Below are positions 7,857 through 15,706 of a stretch of 15,706 bases of DNA, piece after piece. Source of the stretch: Ignavibacteriales bacterium (GTDB lineage Bacteria; Bacteroidota; Ignavibacteria; Ignavibacteriales; Ignavibacteriaceae); contig JAGUXE010000319.1 of assembly GCA_020061995.1 (NCBI GenBank), positions 1-15,706 on the forward strand. Reading direction: 5' to 3'. The first letter of the stretch is position 1, and each line of letters opens with the position of its first letter. The notes under the pieces were generated by a model, which had not been told where the DNA came from, searched no databases, and saw only the letters and a program-made list of their open reading frames with translations. A program made the position numbers and the translations under genes.

Positions 7857-9716
7857 GTGATAAAAATTGGCTCTTTAGAGGAATTCGAGTTTAAATTTTT
7901 CGAGACTTCAAAATCATCAGGGTTGCCTGATCGCGAAGAAATCGACGAAATATATAAATGGAATCTTACAGATATTTATTCAGATGACAGTTTTTGGGAG
8001 AAAGAGTTTGATTATGTAAAATCGAATATTGCAAGATATGAAACTTTTGAAGGGAAACTTGGAGAAGATTTAAATTCTTTGAAAGAATGTCTATTATTAG
8101 ATGAAGAGCTCGGCACAAAATTGGAGAGGCTTTATCTTTATTCCATGCTTTCAAAAGATTCCGATCTTCGCAAAGAAAATTATTTGCGAATGGATAATAG
8201 AATTAAGTCATTATTTGCAGATGTTTCTGCTGCCAGCTCTTTTATAAAACCTGAATTACTGGAAATGGATGAAGAAATTTTAAGAGGTTTAATCAAAGAG
8301 GAAAAGTTTACTCACTACGGACATTTCATCGATGAACTATTAAGAACAAAACTACATACTTTAAATAAGTCTGAAGAAAAACTTTTGGCAATGGGGAGTG
8401 AAATTAATTCTATTCCATATGATACATTCTCAATCTTTACAGATGCTGATATGAAATTCCCCACCATCGAAAATGAGAATAAAGAATTGGTTGAGATGTC
8501 TCATGGAAGATTTTATGCAGCTCTATATTCGAAAAATAGAGATTACAGAGAAAGAGCACAAAAAGCTTTTTACAAACCATTCAAACAGTATTCAAATACA
8601 CTAAATGTTTTGTTCAATGGAAATTTAAAGACAAATATTATTACTGCGAAAGCTAAAAAATTTAATTCAGCAATTGAGGCATCATTAAATAAAAATAATA
8701 TCCCACTATCTGTTTACAATAATTTAATAAAATCCGTTGAAAATAATCTTCAGCCAATGCATCGTTGGGCTGAATTAAAAAGGAAATTACTGAAGGTAGA
8801 TTTCCTTGCTCCTTATGATTCTTATGTAACAATTTTCGAAAATCATTCTGAAAAAAAATACAGCTATGATGAGGCAGTAAAATTGGTATTCGATTCACTT
8901 CAATTAATGGGAGAGGAGTATTTGAAACCACTCAAAACAGCTTTTGACAATAGGTGGATCGATGTTTACGAAACCCAGGCAAAAAGAAGCGGAGCCTATT
9001 CCTCAGGAACAACATACGGTGTTCATCCTTATGTATTACTAAATTGGACAGATCTTTTGAATGATGTATTTACGCTCGCTCACGAAATGGGTCATAATAT
9101 GCATTCATATTTTACAGGGCAAAATCAACCTTACATCTATTCAAACTACTCAATTTTTCTTGCTGAAGTTGCTTCAACTTTTAATGAATCTTTATTGCAC
9201 GAATATCTCATAAAAAAGTCTTCATCGAAAGAAGAAAAACTCTTTCTGATGGAAAAATATCTTAATAATGTAACAGCTACTTTTTATAGACAAACAATGT
9301 TTGCAGAATTTGAAAAGATTGTTTATGAGAAGACGGAAAACGGAATTTCATTATCAACATCTGATTTATGTACTCTTTACAAAGAAATGTATCAAAAATA
9401 TTGGGGGAGTGCGATGTTGGTTACTGAAGATGAAGAATATACGTGGGCTCGTATCCCTCATTTTTATTATAACTTTTATGTTTTTCAGTATGCAACAGGA
9501 TTTGCAGCTTCTGAAGCACTAACAACAAAAGTAAAAAATGAAGGAGATGTAGCTGTAAAAAAATATCTGGATTTCCTAAAATCAGGAAGTTCTGATTATT
9601 CAATTAACATACTCAAAAATGCAGGGGTAGATATGGAATCCTCCGAACCAATTATTGCCACAGCACAAAAGATGAATCGATTGCTAGACGAGATGGAAAA
9701 TTTATTACAAAACTAA
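7857..9716 (+). CDS. pepF: Oligoendopeptidase F, M3-family zinc metallopeptidase
   Basis: Cytoplasmic zinc endopeptidase that by family cuts short peptides; 619 residues matches the usual ~600 of PepF. No signal peptide. The N-terminal ~200 residues are the helical PepF region (YKWNLTDIYSDDSFWEKEF near the start is typical). The catalytic motif HEMGH is at H409-H413 with E410 as the catalytic residue; the third zinc ligand is expected at E437 in LAEVAST. The stretch SSGTTYGVHPYVLLNW just before it is characteristic of the PepF group. The start is GTG with a good Shine-Dalgarno (AAAGGA). It is transcribed divergently from secD and followed after 12 bases by the IMPDH/GMPR-like gene, so the two form an operon although no functional link is obvious. 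Family is firm; natural substrates are unknown. Confidence 0.95.
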   Translation: MIKIGSLEEFEFKFFETSKSSGLPDREEIDEIYKWNLTDIYSDDSFWEKEFDYVKSNIARYETFEGKLGEDLNSLKECLLLDEELGTKLERLYLYSMLSKDSDLRKENYLRMDNRIKSLFADVSAASSFIKPELLEMDEEILRGLIKEEKFTHYGHFIDELLRTKLHTLNKSEEKLLAMGSEINSIPYDTFSIFTDADMKFPTIENENKELVEMSHGRFYAALYSKNRDYRERAQKAFYKPFKQYSNTLNVLFNGNLKTNIITAKAKKFNSAIEASLNKNNIPLSVYNNLIKSVENNLQPMHRWAELKRKLLKVDFLAPYDSYVTIFENHSEKKYSYDEAVKLVFDSLQLMGEEYLKPLKTAFDNRWIDVYETQAKRSGAYSSGTTYGVHPYVLLNWTDLLNDVFTLAHEMGHNMHSYFTGQNQPYIYSNYSIFLAEVASTFNESLLHEYLIKKSSSKEEKLFLMEKYLNNVTATFYRQTMFAEFEKIVYEKTENGISLSTSDLCTLYKEMYQKYWGSAMLVTEDEEYTWARIPHFYYNFYVFQYATGFAASEALTTKVKNEGDVAVKKYLDFLKSGSSDYSINILKNAGVDMESSEPIIATAQKMNRLLDEMENLLQN

Positions 9717-9728
9717 TTAAGGATTAAA

Positions 9729-10742
9729 ATGAAACTTTATTCAAAAACTGAATTAAACAATTATCATCAATCATTAACTTATGATGATATTAGTCTGATT
9801 CCGACTCAAATTTCGAGAATTAAATCAAGAACTGAAGCTAATACCATTTCTGAATTTTTAGGCATGAAATTAACTGTACCGGTTTTATCAAGTCCTATGG
9901 ATACTGTGACAGGGATTGATATGGCAAAGGCTTTAACTCAACTCGGTTGTATAGGTATTTTAAATCGTTTTGATTCTTCATTAGGTGAAGTTGTAAATCA
10001 GAATACAAAAGATGGGATTCGTTCCGTTTCAATTGGACTAAATACAGAGTCCGATGTAATAAAAAGATTGGGAGACTTGGGTTTGATTATCTGTATTGAT
10101 ACCGCTAATGCAAGTAATCATGAAGTGCTTAAGAAAACTGAAGAAGTAAAAAAAATAACATCTGCTCCATTAATTGTAGGCAATATTGCACACCATGCAA
10201 CCATTAAACAATTGGAAGATGCAGGAGCGGATGCCGTGAGAGTGGGAATCGGAAATGGAAGTGTTTGTTCAACATCAATTCAAACAGGAATTGGAATTGG
10301 TCAAGTTTCATCTTTGCTAGATAATTTGACCTATAGGAATGAAAATAATTTAAAAATTAGAATTATTGCAGATGGGGGAATAAAGAGTGCGGGGGATGTT
10401 GCAAAAGCCATTTCACTCGGTGCGGATGTTGTAATGCTTGGAAGAATGTTAGCCGGAACTCGAGAAACTCCGGGAGATGTAATTAAATATAATGGTCAAC
10501 TTTGGAAGAAATATCGCGGATCTGCTTCCTTTGGTGTAAAAATGAAGAATGAGTTTATTGAGGGGGAGGAGACCATGGTTGCTTATAAAGGTACTGTGTC
10601 GAATGTTATAAATAGTATTTCTGACGGATTAAGAAGTGCTATGAGTTACATGAATTGTGAATCACTTGACGAATTAAGATTGACTGAAACTTTTGCAGTG
10701 TTAAGTAATAGCTCCTATTTGGAACGATTACCAAAAATGTAA
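9729..10742 (+). CDS. Short IMP dehydrogenase/GMP reductase-family protein without CBS domains
   Basis: A TIM-barrel enzyme of the IMPDH/GMPR family acting on guanine nucleotides (IMP to XMP, or GMP back to IMP). At 337 residues it lacks the CBS pair of standard GuaB and has GMPR-like length. Visible motifs: SPMDTVT (55-61), DTANAS (124-129), the catalytic loop GIGNGSVCSTS with the nucleophile C180 and T182, ADGGIKSAGDVAKA (214-227), GRMLAG and YRGSASFG, then EGEE (E278) and YKGTV. The barrel segments resemble IMPDH. However, the catalytic loop has CSTS where both families usually have CTTR, and the mobile flap between SFG and EG is very short, with no Arg-Tyr pair of the IMPDH type. Reaction direction is therefore undecided. 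AAGGA at 9719-9723 supports the ATG. It is cotranscribed with pepF and followed by a strong terminator. Confidence 0.85.
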   Translation: MKLYSKTELNNYHQSLTYDDISLIPTQISRIKSRTEANTISEFLGMKLTVPVLSSPMDTVTGIDMAKALTQLGCIGILNRFDSSLGEVVNQNTKDGIRSVSIGLNTESDVIKRLGDLGLIICIDTANASNHEVLKKTEEVKKITSAPLIVGNIAHHATIKQLEDAGADAVRVGIGNGSVCSTSIQTGIGIGQVSSLLDNLTYRNENNLKIRIIADGGIKSAGDVAKAISLGADVVMLGRMLAGTRETPGDVIKYNGQLWKKYRGSASFGVKMKNEFIEGEETMVAYKGTVSNVINSISDGLRSAMSYMNCESLDELRLTETFAVLSNSSYLERLPKM

Positions 10743-10763
10743 TTTTCAATAAAAATATTTTTG

Positions 10764-10808
10764 AGGGACTTAATAGGAGACAACAGATTAAGTCCCTTTT
10801 TTTATTTT
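10764..10808 (+). terminator. Rho-independent terminator after the pepF operon
   Basis: GGGACTTAAT (10765-10774) pairs perfectly with ATTAAGTCCC (10787-10796) around a 12-base loop, followed by seven T's and a further T-rich stretch. It starts 22 bases after the stop of the IMPDH/GMPR-like gene. The minus-strand gene ending at 10901 has no equally good hairpin of its own, and the T-run on that side is poor. Confidence 0.88.
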
Positions 10809-10900
10809 AAAGGTTTGCTATATTTAAACCTATGTACTAATGATTATTCAGGAAAAGCATTGCAGTTCATATAATGAAGCTTTTACTCGGGGTTTCAATT

Positions 10901-12244
10901 CTAATGAACATTCATAGAGCTTCCACCAATAAATTCACGTATTACCGAATCACCGGGAATAGCTGAATCATCTTCAATTGGTTCTATCCCTTCTAACATT
11001 TTACGAACACGTTTTGAACGTATATAAGCATCTTCTCGCAATGGATCGCCTGCATATTTTTTCTCCCACTCTATAAACCCCTGAAGTAACTTGGGACGAT
11101 AGATTGACAATTCATAAGCCATCGAAGTATTTACAATATAATCGGCAGTATTACTATATGGAAGTATAGTTCTTTTCTCCGATGAACGAACATAATGCCA
11201 GTGTAACAAAGTTTGTTCCGGCTGGTAAGCACGATGGACTGAATCTCTTAACATTCTTCTCATTAATCTGATGTCTGTCCATCTTATATATTGACCATCC
11301 TCCATTTTCATTTGAAGAAGTGGTTCGAGATAAAGTTTAAATTTTTGTGCTGCCGGAATTTCTTTACTGAATTCGGGATATAGCCCGTGAAGACTATCAA
11401 TAAGTAAAACTTCATTTTCGTGGAGTTGAAGAGGTGTTCGATTATCAAATCGTTTCCCGGTTTTGAAATCATAATATGGGATGAGGACTTCTTCTCCAGC
11501 AGCTATCCTTTTTAAGTGATCATTTATCAAATCAAGATCAAGAGCTTGTGGTGTTTCAAAATCATAATCACCAAATTCATCTTTCGGGTGCATATCTAGG
11601 TCGAAGAAATAATGGTCAACAATTAGGGAGACAAACTTCATTCCCATTTTATTCAATCTTTGTTCGAGTTTCATTGTTGTCGTTGTTTTACCTGAAGAAG
11701 ATGGTCCACTGACCATAACCATTTTAAGCTCCGCTGATCGATCTTTTATTAATTCAGCAGCTGTATCAAGTTGAGTTTCGTATAACGATTCAGATTCATG
11801 AACGATATGTGGAAACTCTCCTTTCTTGATTCTAGAGTTTAGTGATTCAACACTATTTAAATTGTTGCTTATTGCCCAATCAAGTGAACGCCAAACTTTC
11901 TTCCAAGGTATTAATTCATTAGGTTTAGAAAAATGACGACTATTTTCTCTTCTTCGATTTGCAGCTTCTTCTCGATATATTATAAATTCTTTAGCAACTT
12001 TAGCATGTCCATTTTCAATTAAGACCTTTTCAACAATATCTTGAATCTCTTCAACACTCGGTTTATATCCTTCATCGTAGGTTGATTCAAGCATCTGAAT
12101 CACATCTTTCGCAAGTTCGGAAGCTTTTGCTTTATCTCTTCCCCCGACCGAAACTGCGGCCCGGTATATTACATTTGAAATTCTATCTTCATTAAACGGA
12201 ACAATTGCCCCACTTCTTTTAACTACATATTTGAACTTACTCAT
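10901..12244 (-). CDS. ATP-cone domain fused to a uridine-kinase/phosphoribulokinase-like P-loop kinase
   Basis: A 447-residue cytoplasmic protein of two recognisable parts. Residues ~4-95 are an ATP-cone, the nucleotide-sensing domain of ribonucleotide reductases and NrdR: VVKRSGAIVPFNEDRISNVI at the start and IVEKVLIENGHAKVAKEFIIYR at the end. After a ~75-residue linker comes a kinase of the uridine kinase/PRK type: P-loop GPSSSGKTTTT (G180-T190), VDHYFFD at ~209-215 in the place of the Udk acidic motif, DYDFETPQALD, IPYYDFKTGKR (~255-265, like the YDF motif of Udk) and LLIDSLHGLYPE. The substrate is not evident; uridine or a related sugar-ring compound is only a guess by homology. GGAGA six bases before the ATG supports the start. 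Upstream on the same strand, 115 bases away, is the YqaA-like gene, which may or may not share its transcript. Confidence 0.88.
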   Translation of the reverse strand: MSKFKYVVKRSGAIVPFNEDRISNVIYRAAVSVGGRDKAKASELAKDVIQMLESTYDEGYKPSVEEIQDIVEKVLIENGHAKVAKEFIIYREEAANRRRENSRHFSKPNELIPWKKVWRSLDWAISNNLNSVESLNSRIKKGEFPHIVHESESLYETQLDTAAELIKDRSAELKMVMVSGPSSSGKTTTTMKLEQRLNKMGMKFVSLIVDHYFFDLDMHPKDEFGDYDFETPQALDLDLINDHLKRIAAGEEVLIPYYDFKTGKRFDNRTPLQLHENEVLLIDSLHGLYPEFSKEIPAAQKFKLYLEPLLQMKMEDGQYIRWTDIRLMRRMLRDSVHRAYQPEQTLLHWHYVRSSEKRTILPYSNTADYIVNTSMAYELSIYRPKLLQGFIEWEKKYAGDPLREDAYIRSKRVRKMLEGIEPIEDDSAIPGDSVIREFIGGSSMNVH

Positions 12245-12359
12245 TTATTCTCCAATGATTATAAATAATAAATTGCTACTCAATTCTAACTATTCAGTTG
12301 TAAAGTTTATCATAAAATTAAATGTAACAAATCGTTAATAACTAAAGTTGTTTTCACTA

Positions 12360-12974
12360 TTAGATCGCGAATTTTATTAAAACAAATCCACCAATTAATA
12401 ATACAGTAAACCCTATCGCAAGCCAGTCAAAATATTTATCAATAAAGTTTCTGATTGGCTCACCGAATTTCCAGAGGAGAAATGCAACTAAAAAAAATCT
12501 AGCTCCTCTACTTACAATAGATGCAAGAATAAACATTATCAAATTAATATCAAATGCCCCTGAAGCAATGGTAAAAACCTTGTAAGGAATGGGTGTAAAT
12601 CCTGCAGTAAATATTATCCAAAAATCGTAATTTGTGTATAATTGTTGAATCTTGTAAAATGTAGCTTCTGTAAAACTCGGAATATTATTAAAGAAGAAAT
12701 GAGCTAATGAAGTAAAACTGTGATCCGGTGTCCACCAAACGAAGTAGCCTATTGAGTAACCGAGTAAAGCACCTAATACAGAACCGGCTGTGCAGTTTGC
12801 AGCAAATTTAAACGCTTTAGCTTTAGCTCCCAAAACAAGGGCAATCAGCAGTGCGTCTGGTGGAATAGGAAAAAAAGAAGATTCAGCAAAAGCTATTATA
12901 AAAAGAGCAATCGCACCATAAGGTGTTGCTGCCCAATGGAGCATCCAATCATACAATTTTCTAACTAATTTCAT
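12360..12974 (-). CDS. YqaA/DedA-like (VTT/SNARE-associated) membrane protein
   Basis: Small integral membrane protein, 204 residues from the ATG at 12974 (MKLVRKLYDWMLHWAATPYG). The longer reading from a TTG at 13037 adds a poor hydrophobic extension and is not favoured. It has the VTT-domain pattern: a first re-entrant segment FAESSFFPIPPDALLIALVLG, a Gly-rich helix (GSVLGALLGYSIGYFVWW), a second re-entrant motif TAGFTPIPYKVFTIASGAF, then VSRGARFFLVAFLLWKFG and a C-terminal helix. These two Pro-rich inverted motifs are the signature of the family, whose members are linked to lipid scrambling, undecaprenyl-phosphate recycling or ion transport. This YqaA-like branch is not characterised well enough to choose. 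It is divergent from the acyltransferase-like gene, sharing a 161-base intergenic region in which I see no clear promoter. Confidence 0.88.
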   Translation of the reverse strand: MKLVRKLYDWMLHWAATPYGAIALFIIAFAESSFFPIPPDALLIALVLGAKAKAFKFAANCTAGSVLGALLGYSIGYFVWWTPDHSFTSLAHFFFNNIPSFTEATFYKIQQLYTNYDFWIIFTAGFTPIPYKVFTIASGAFDINLIMFILASIVSRGARFFLVAFLLWKFGEPIRNFIDKYFDWLAIGFTVLLIGGFVLIKFAI

Positions 12975-13135
12975 ATATCCAATTTTTATAAATGTGAACT
13001 TCAATAATAAGAAGATATTTAATATGTATGAAATCAATTTACTAATTAAACAATCTGACTACTTTGCTTGAATGATGCTATGTTTAATTGTAATTTTCAT
13101 CGTAAAAAATCCTATTTTATTAATACGGTGATATT

Positions 13136-14257
13136 ATGACAGATGTTAAACAAGATCGACTACTTTCTTTAGATGTTTTTAGAGGAATAACAATTGCCGG
13201 AATGATATTGGTAAACAATCCCGGATCATGGGGACATATCTATCCTCCTCTAGCTCATGCAAAATGGCATGGGTGTACTCCTACTGATCTTATATTTCCA
13301 TTTTTCCTTTTTATTGTTGGTGTTGCCATAACACTCTCGATGACAAAAAGAAAAGAGAGAGGGGATGATCAGAAAAAATTGTTGCTTCAGATTTTTAAAA
13401 GAAGTGTTACTTTATTTCTTTTAGGGCTTATACTTGCCGGATTTCCGTACTTCAATTTAGAGACAATTCGAATTCCGGGTGTTTTGCAGAGAATTGCAGT
13501 CGTCTATTTAATTAGCTCAATAATTTTTTTGAAAACTTCCATTAAAACTCAAGCGATAATAGGTTTTTCACTATTACTTCTTTATTGGTTTTTAATGAGT
13601 GTAATTCCGGTTCCCGGTGTCGGATACGCAAATCTAGAACCAGCAAAAAATCTTGGTGCTTATTTTGATAATTTACTGCTTGGAGGTCATTTATGGAAAG
13701 CAACAAAAGTTTGGGATCCTGAGGGGATCCTTTCAACTATGCCGGCAATTTCATCTGCAATTTCGGGTATAATGTTGGGACATTGGCTGGGAACAAAAAA
13801 AGATCATGCGACAAAAGCGGTATGGATGTTTGTGGCTGGAAATTTTTCACTACTTATTGGAATTCTTTGGGATATATGGTTTCCATTAAATAAAAGTTTA
13901 TGGACAAGTTCTTATGTAGCCTATACATCTGGTTTAGCATTAATATTTTTTGCAATGTGTTATTGGATTGTTGATGTTCAGGGATGGAAATGGTGGACAA
14001 AACCATTTATCGTTTATGGGTTAAATGCTATTACTGTTTTTTTCTTATCAGGAATATTTGCCAGAACTTTAACTTTAATTAAGTGGACAGATGAACTTGG
14101 GAAAGAAATAACACTACGAGGATATTTATATGATTCATTTTTTGTTCCATACTTCTCTCCCATTAATGCCTCTTTATCGTGGGCAATCGCATTTATTCTT
14201 TTTTGGTTAGGTCTAATGTGGATTCTATACGCAAAGAAAATATTTATTAAGGTTTAA
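13136..14257 (+). CDS. Heparan-alpha-glucosaminide N-acetyltransferase-like multi-pass protein (DUF5009/COG4299 type)
   Basis: A 373-residue protein with about ten hydrophobic helices, related to human HGSNAT and bacterial NagX-like proteins, which acetylate sugars across a membrane or act as sugar-related transporters. The N-terminus has the family signature RLLSLDVFRGITIAGMILVN (8-27), and HAKWHGCTPTDLIFPFFLFI follows at 41-60; H41 lies where HGSNAT has its active-site histidine. Further typical pieces are RIPGVLQRIAVVYLI, GVGYANLEPAKNLGAYFDNL, and WDPEGILSTMPAISSAISGIMLG. Length fits the bacterial family (about 350-400). Start ATG has a weak GGTG 5 bases ahead. The next gene begins 28 bases downstream with no terminator between, so cotranscription is plausible. 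Substrate is unknown; cell-wall or envelope amino sugars are the likely class. Confidence 0.9.
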   Translation: MTDVKQDRLLSLDVFRGITIAGMILVNNPGSWGHIYPPLAHAKWHGCTPTDLIFPFFLFIVGVAITLSMTKRKERGDDQKKLLLQIFKRSVTLFLLGLILAGFPYFNLETIRIPGVLQRIAVVYLISSIIFLKTSIKTQAIIGFSLLLLYWFLMSVIPVPGVGYANLEPAKNLGAYFDNLLLGGHLWKATKVWDPEGILSTMPAISSAISGIMLGHWLGTKKDHATKAVWMFVAGNFSLLIGILWDIWFPLNKSLWTSSYVAYTSGLALIFFAMCYWIVDVQGWKWWTKPFIVYGLNAITVFFLSGIFARTLTLIKWTDELGKEITLRGYLYDSFFVPYFSPINASLSWAIAFILFWLGLMWILYAKKIFIKV

Positions 14258-14285
14258 TGAATATAAACTTTAATAAAATATCATT

Positions 14286-15706
14286 ATGATTTATTCACTT
14301 GAATCTGTTGGGTTACATTTTGGGCGGTTGTTCGTACTTCTACTCTTATCAATATTTTCATTCTCTTGTTCTGAAAATGAGAAAACAATTGATTCTAAGT
14401 ATGAAGCAAAACACTTAGAACGAATCTGGTATAAACAAGCAGCAGTTGATTTGGGTGCAAGAATAAAAATGTACTCGATTGACAGTGGGTTTGCAATATC
14501 TTCCGGACGAGGTGAAATTAGTGGGAATTTATATTCTTTACGAAAGGGGAAATGGACTTCGATACATTCCTTTCCATATTCTGATTTCCCGTTACTAACA
14601 TTGTACGATTCAAATTCAGTTTGGACTATAAACCATCTAACTCATCATGGTGCATACCGCCCAATACTTTCTAGTTTTTCAAACGGTAAAAGATTAGAAT
14701 TGAGACTCCCAAAAGTTATGTGGGATGAAATTGACTATGCGATGTTTCTCGATATTGACGTATTGCCTGATGGAACAGCCTGGATGGTAGGTCAGCAGGG
14801 GAATATTATATATTTCGATGGCAATAATTGGCTGAGTAGCGAAAGTCCTATCGATAAAGACTCTCTACCAAATCTCTTGTCAGGGAATATAAATTCAATT
14901 GATATGATTGATGCCAATAATGGTTGGGCTGTAGGGAAAGACGGAATAATACTGCGTTATCAAGAAGGGAAATGGGTCAGAGCCACTTCTCCAACTAGTA
15001 AACAATTGCTATCGGTGAAAATGGTTAATCACAACTTAGGATGGATAGTGGGTGATAGAGGGACTATTTTAAAATATGACGGAAATAATTGGAACTCAGT
15101 ATTACTAGAAACACCAAACCGATTGTTAAGAGTTCTTCCATTAAATGATAAAGAAGTATTTATTGTAGGTGAAAATTCTACTTTTTATCAATTAGTCGAT
15201 GATATGTGGATGACGGACCCTTTTCTGAAAAATTTTGATGATAATTTTACAGATATAAGCATAATAGTTGATAATAAAGGGGAAAAGCATATATGGCTAA
15301 TCGGTGGGAAGGGAATTTATACCACTTCTCAAACACTCGAGTTTTCATTTACTGATTTTACTGCACAATCCTCACTCCGTAATGATGGAAGAGCAGGGAT
15401 CTTTTTCAAAAATAATATTACCTCACCTTCTAATTTATTTGTATTACAAGAGGAGGGGGCATCATTTTTGTATGAGTTGAGTGATCAAAAAACTTTTCAA
15501 GAGAATTCATTAAATGCAGGACTCGATAATAATTTTTCAAATATTCAATCGATAGCAGTTGGTGATATTAATAATGATGGGTTTAATGATCTTTTTATAA
15601 TTAATGATTTTAAAAATTTCAAAGTCTACATTGGAACTGCCAGAAAAACTTATAAAGATTTTACTTTTGAATCCAAATTGTCTTTCCCGGTCTCTGAGCA
15701 ATATAG
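14286..15706 (+). CDS. Lipoprotein with YCF48-like propeller repeats and FG-GAP-like motif, cut by the right edge
   Basis: Open frame from ATG 14286 to the window end, 473 codons without a stop. The N-terminus has a hydrophobic stretch (LFVLLLLSIFSFSCSEN, Cys at residue 33) that looks like a lipoprotein signal with a relaxed lipobox. The body contains repeats about 40 residues apart of the form GW-x-VG-x-x-G-x-I-x-x-Y-x-G-x-W: a weak one near 68, AWMVGQQGNIIYFDGNNW at ~165, GWAVGKDGIILRYQEGKW at 213, GWIVGDRGTILKYDGNNW at 252 and a weak one near 293. This resembles YCF48/BNR-type beta-propeller blades. Around residue 426 GDINNDGFNDLFI is a typical FG-GAP/VCBS calcium-loop motif, and the surrounding text suggests more of these beyond the edge. 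It is therefore a surface or periplasmic protein; function unknown. It may be an extracytoplasmic sensor or a large secreted lipoprotein. No Shine-Dalgarno is evident; it is 28 bases after the previous gene. Confidence 0.85.
   Translation, partial: MIYSLESVGLHFGRLFVLLLLSIFSFSCSENEKTIDSKYEAKHLERIWYKQAAVDLGARIKMYSIDSGFAISSGRGEISGNLYSLRKGKWTSIHSFPYSDFPLLTLYDSNSVWTINHLTHHGAYRPILSSFSNGKRLELRLPKVMWDEIDYAMFLDIDVLPDGTAWMVGQQGNIIYFDGNNWLSSESPIDKDSLPNLLSGNINSIDMIDANNGWAVGKDGIILRYQEGKWVRATSPTSKQLLSVKMVNHNLGWIVGDRGTILKYDGNNWNSVLLETPNRLLRVLPLNDKEVFIVGENSTFYQLVDDMWMTDPFLKNFDDNFTDISIIVDNKGEKHIWLIGGKGIYTTSQTLEFSFTDFTAQSSLRNDGRAGIFFKNNITSPSNLFVLQEEGASFLYELSDQKTFQENSLNAGLDNNFSNIQSIAVGDINNDGFNDLFIINDFKNFKVYIGTARKTYKDFTFESKLSFPVSEQY

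Noticed and set aside
10809..10900. Hairpin AGGTTT/AAACCT (10811-10831) as a terminator for the minus-strand kinase gene
   Set aside because: Six-base stem and no T-run following it on the minus strand.
12975..13037. N-terminal extension of the YqaA-like protein from a TTG start
   Set aside because: The extra residues precede a family-typical MKLVRKLYDWML start at an ATG; the extension has no Shine-Dalgarno support.
12975..13135. Divergent promoters between the YqaA-like and acyltransferase-like genes
   Set aside because: Only partial matches (for example TATGTTTA at 13079-13086) without a properly spaced upstream box. Promoters must exist here or nearby but I cannot place them.

Overview
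The window is AT-rich, densely coded bacterial chromosome of ordinary appearance. Several features point to the Bacteroidota/Chlorobiota/Ignavibacteriota group, and Ignavibacteria-like genomes fit best. These are separate secD and secF genes, a YqaA-type membrane protein, PDZ/multi-TM/SpoIIE phosphatases, lipoproteins with relaxed lipoboxes and FG-GAP-like repeats, and a promoter ahead of secD matching the Bacteroidota -33/-7 pattern (TTG...TAnnTTTG). Some genes also carry clear Shine-Dalgarno sites, which is less typical of core Bacteroidota. The lineage is inferred from content only. I see no mobile element, CRISPR array, tRNA or rRNA, and no stretch over 300 bases lacks a gene.

Layout. Bases 1-3863 (+) hold two consecutive SpoIIE-type (PP2C) phosphatase genes. 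The first is cut by the left edge and has GAF domains. The second begins directly after its stop codon and adds an N-terminal PDZ-like domain and about nine membrane segments. Facing them on the minus strand (3940-4445) is a small Cache-domain lipoprotein whose conserved C-terminus lies in the -1 frame after an A-run, so it is frameshifted here. A hairpin terminator and then secF and secD (4599-7696, minus) follow. The divergent plus-strand pair 7857-10742 encodes an M3-family oligoendopeptidase (PepF) and a short, CBS-less IMP dehydrogenase/GMP reductase-like enzyme, and ends in a strong terminator. On the minus strand 10901-12974 carries an ATP-cone/uridine-kinase-like fusion protein and, upstream of it, a YqaA/DedA-like membrane protein. 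From 13136 (+) come a heparan-alpha-glucosaminide N-acetyltransferase-like multi-pass protein and a long open frame running off the right edge: a lipoprotein with YCF48-like propeller repeats and an FG-GAP-like calcium-binding motif.

Working together. The phosphatase pair probably feeds a partner-switching (anti-sigma/anti-anti-sigma) or similar phospho-signalling pathway whose targets lie outside the window. SecD and SecF form the proton-driven accessory complex of the Sec translocon. The other genes are mostly housekeeping or orphan functions with no shared pathway visible. I did not find a convincing wholly new system. The items most worth a second look are the frameshifted Cache lipoprotein, the ATP-cone/kinase fusion, the atypical IMPDH/GMPR-like enzyme and the propeller lipoprotein at the right edge.
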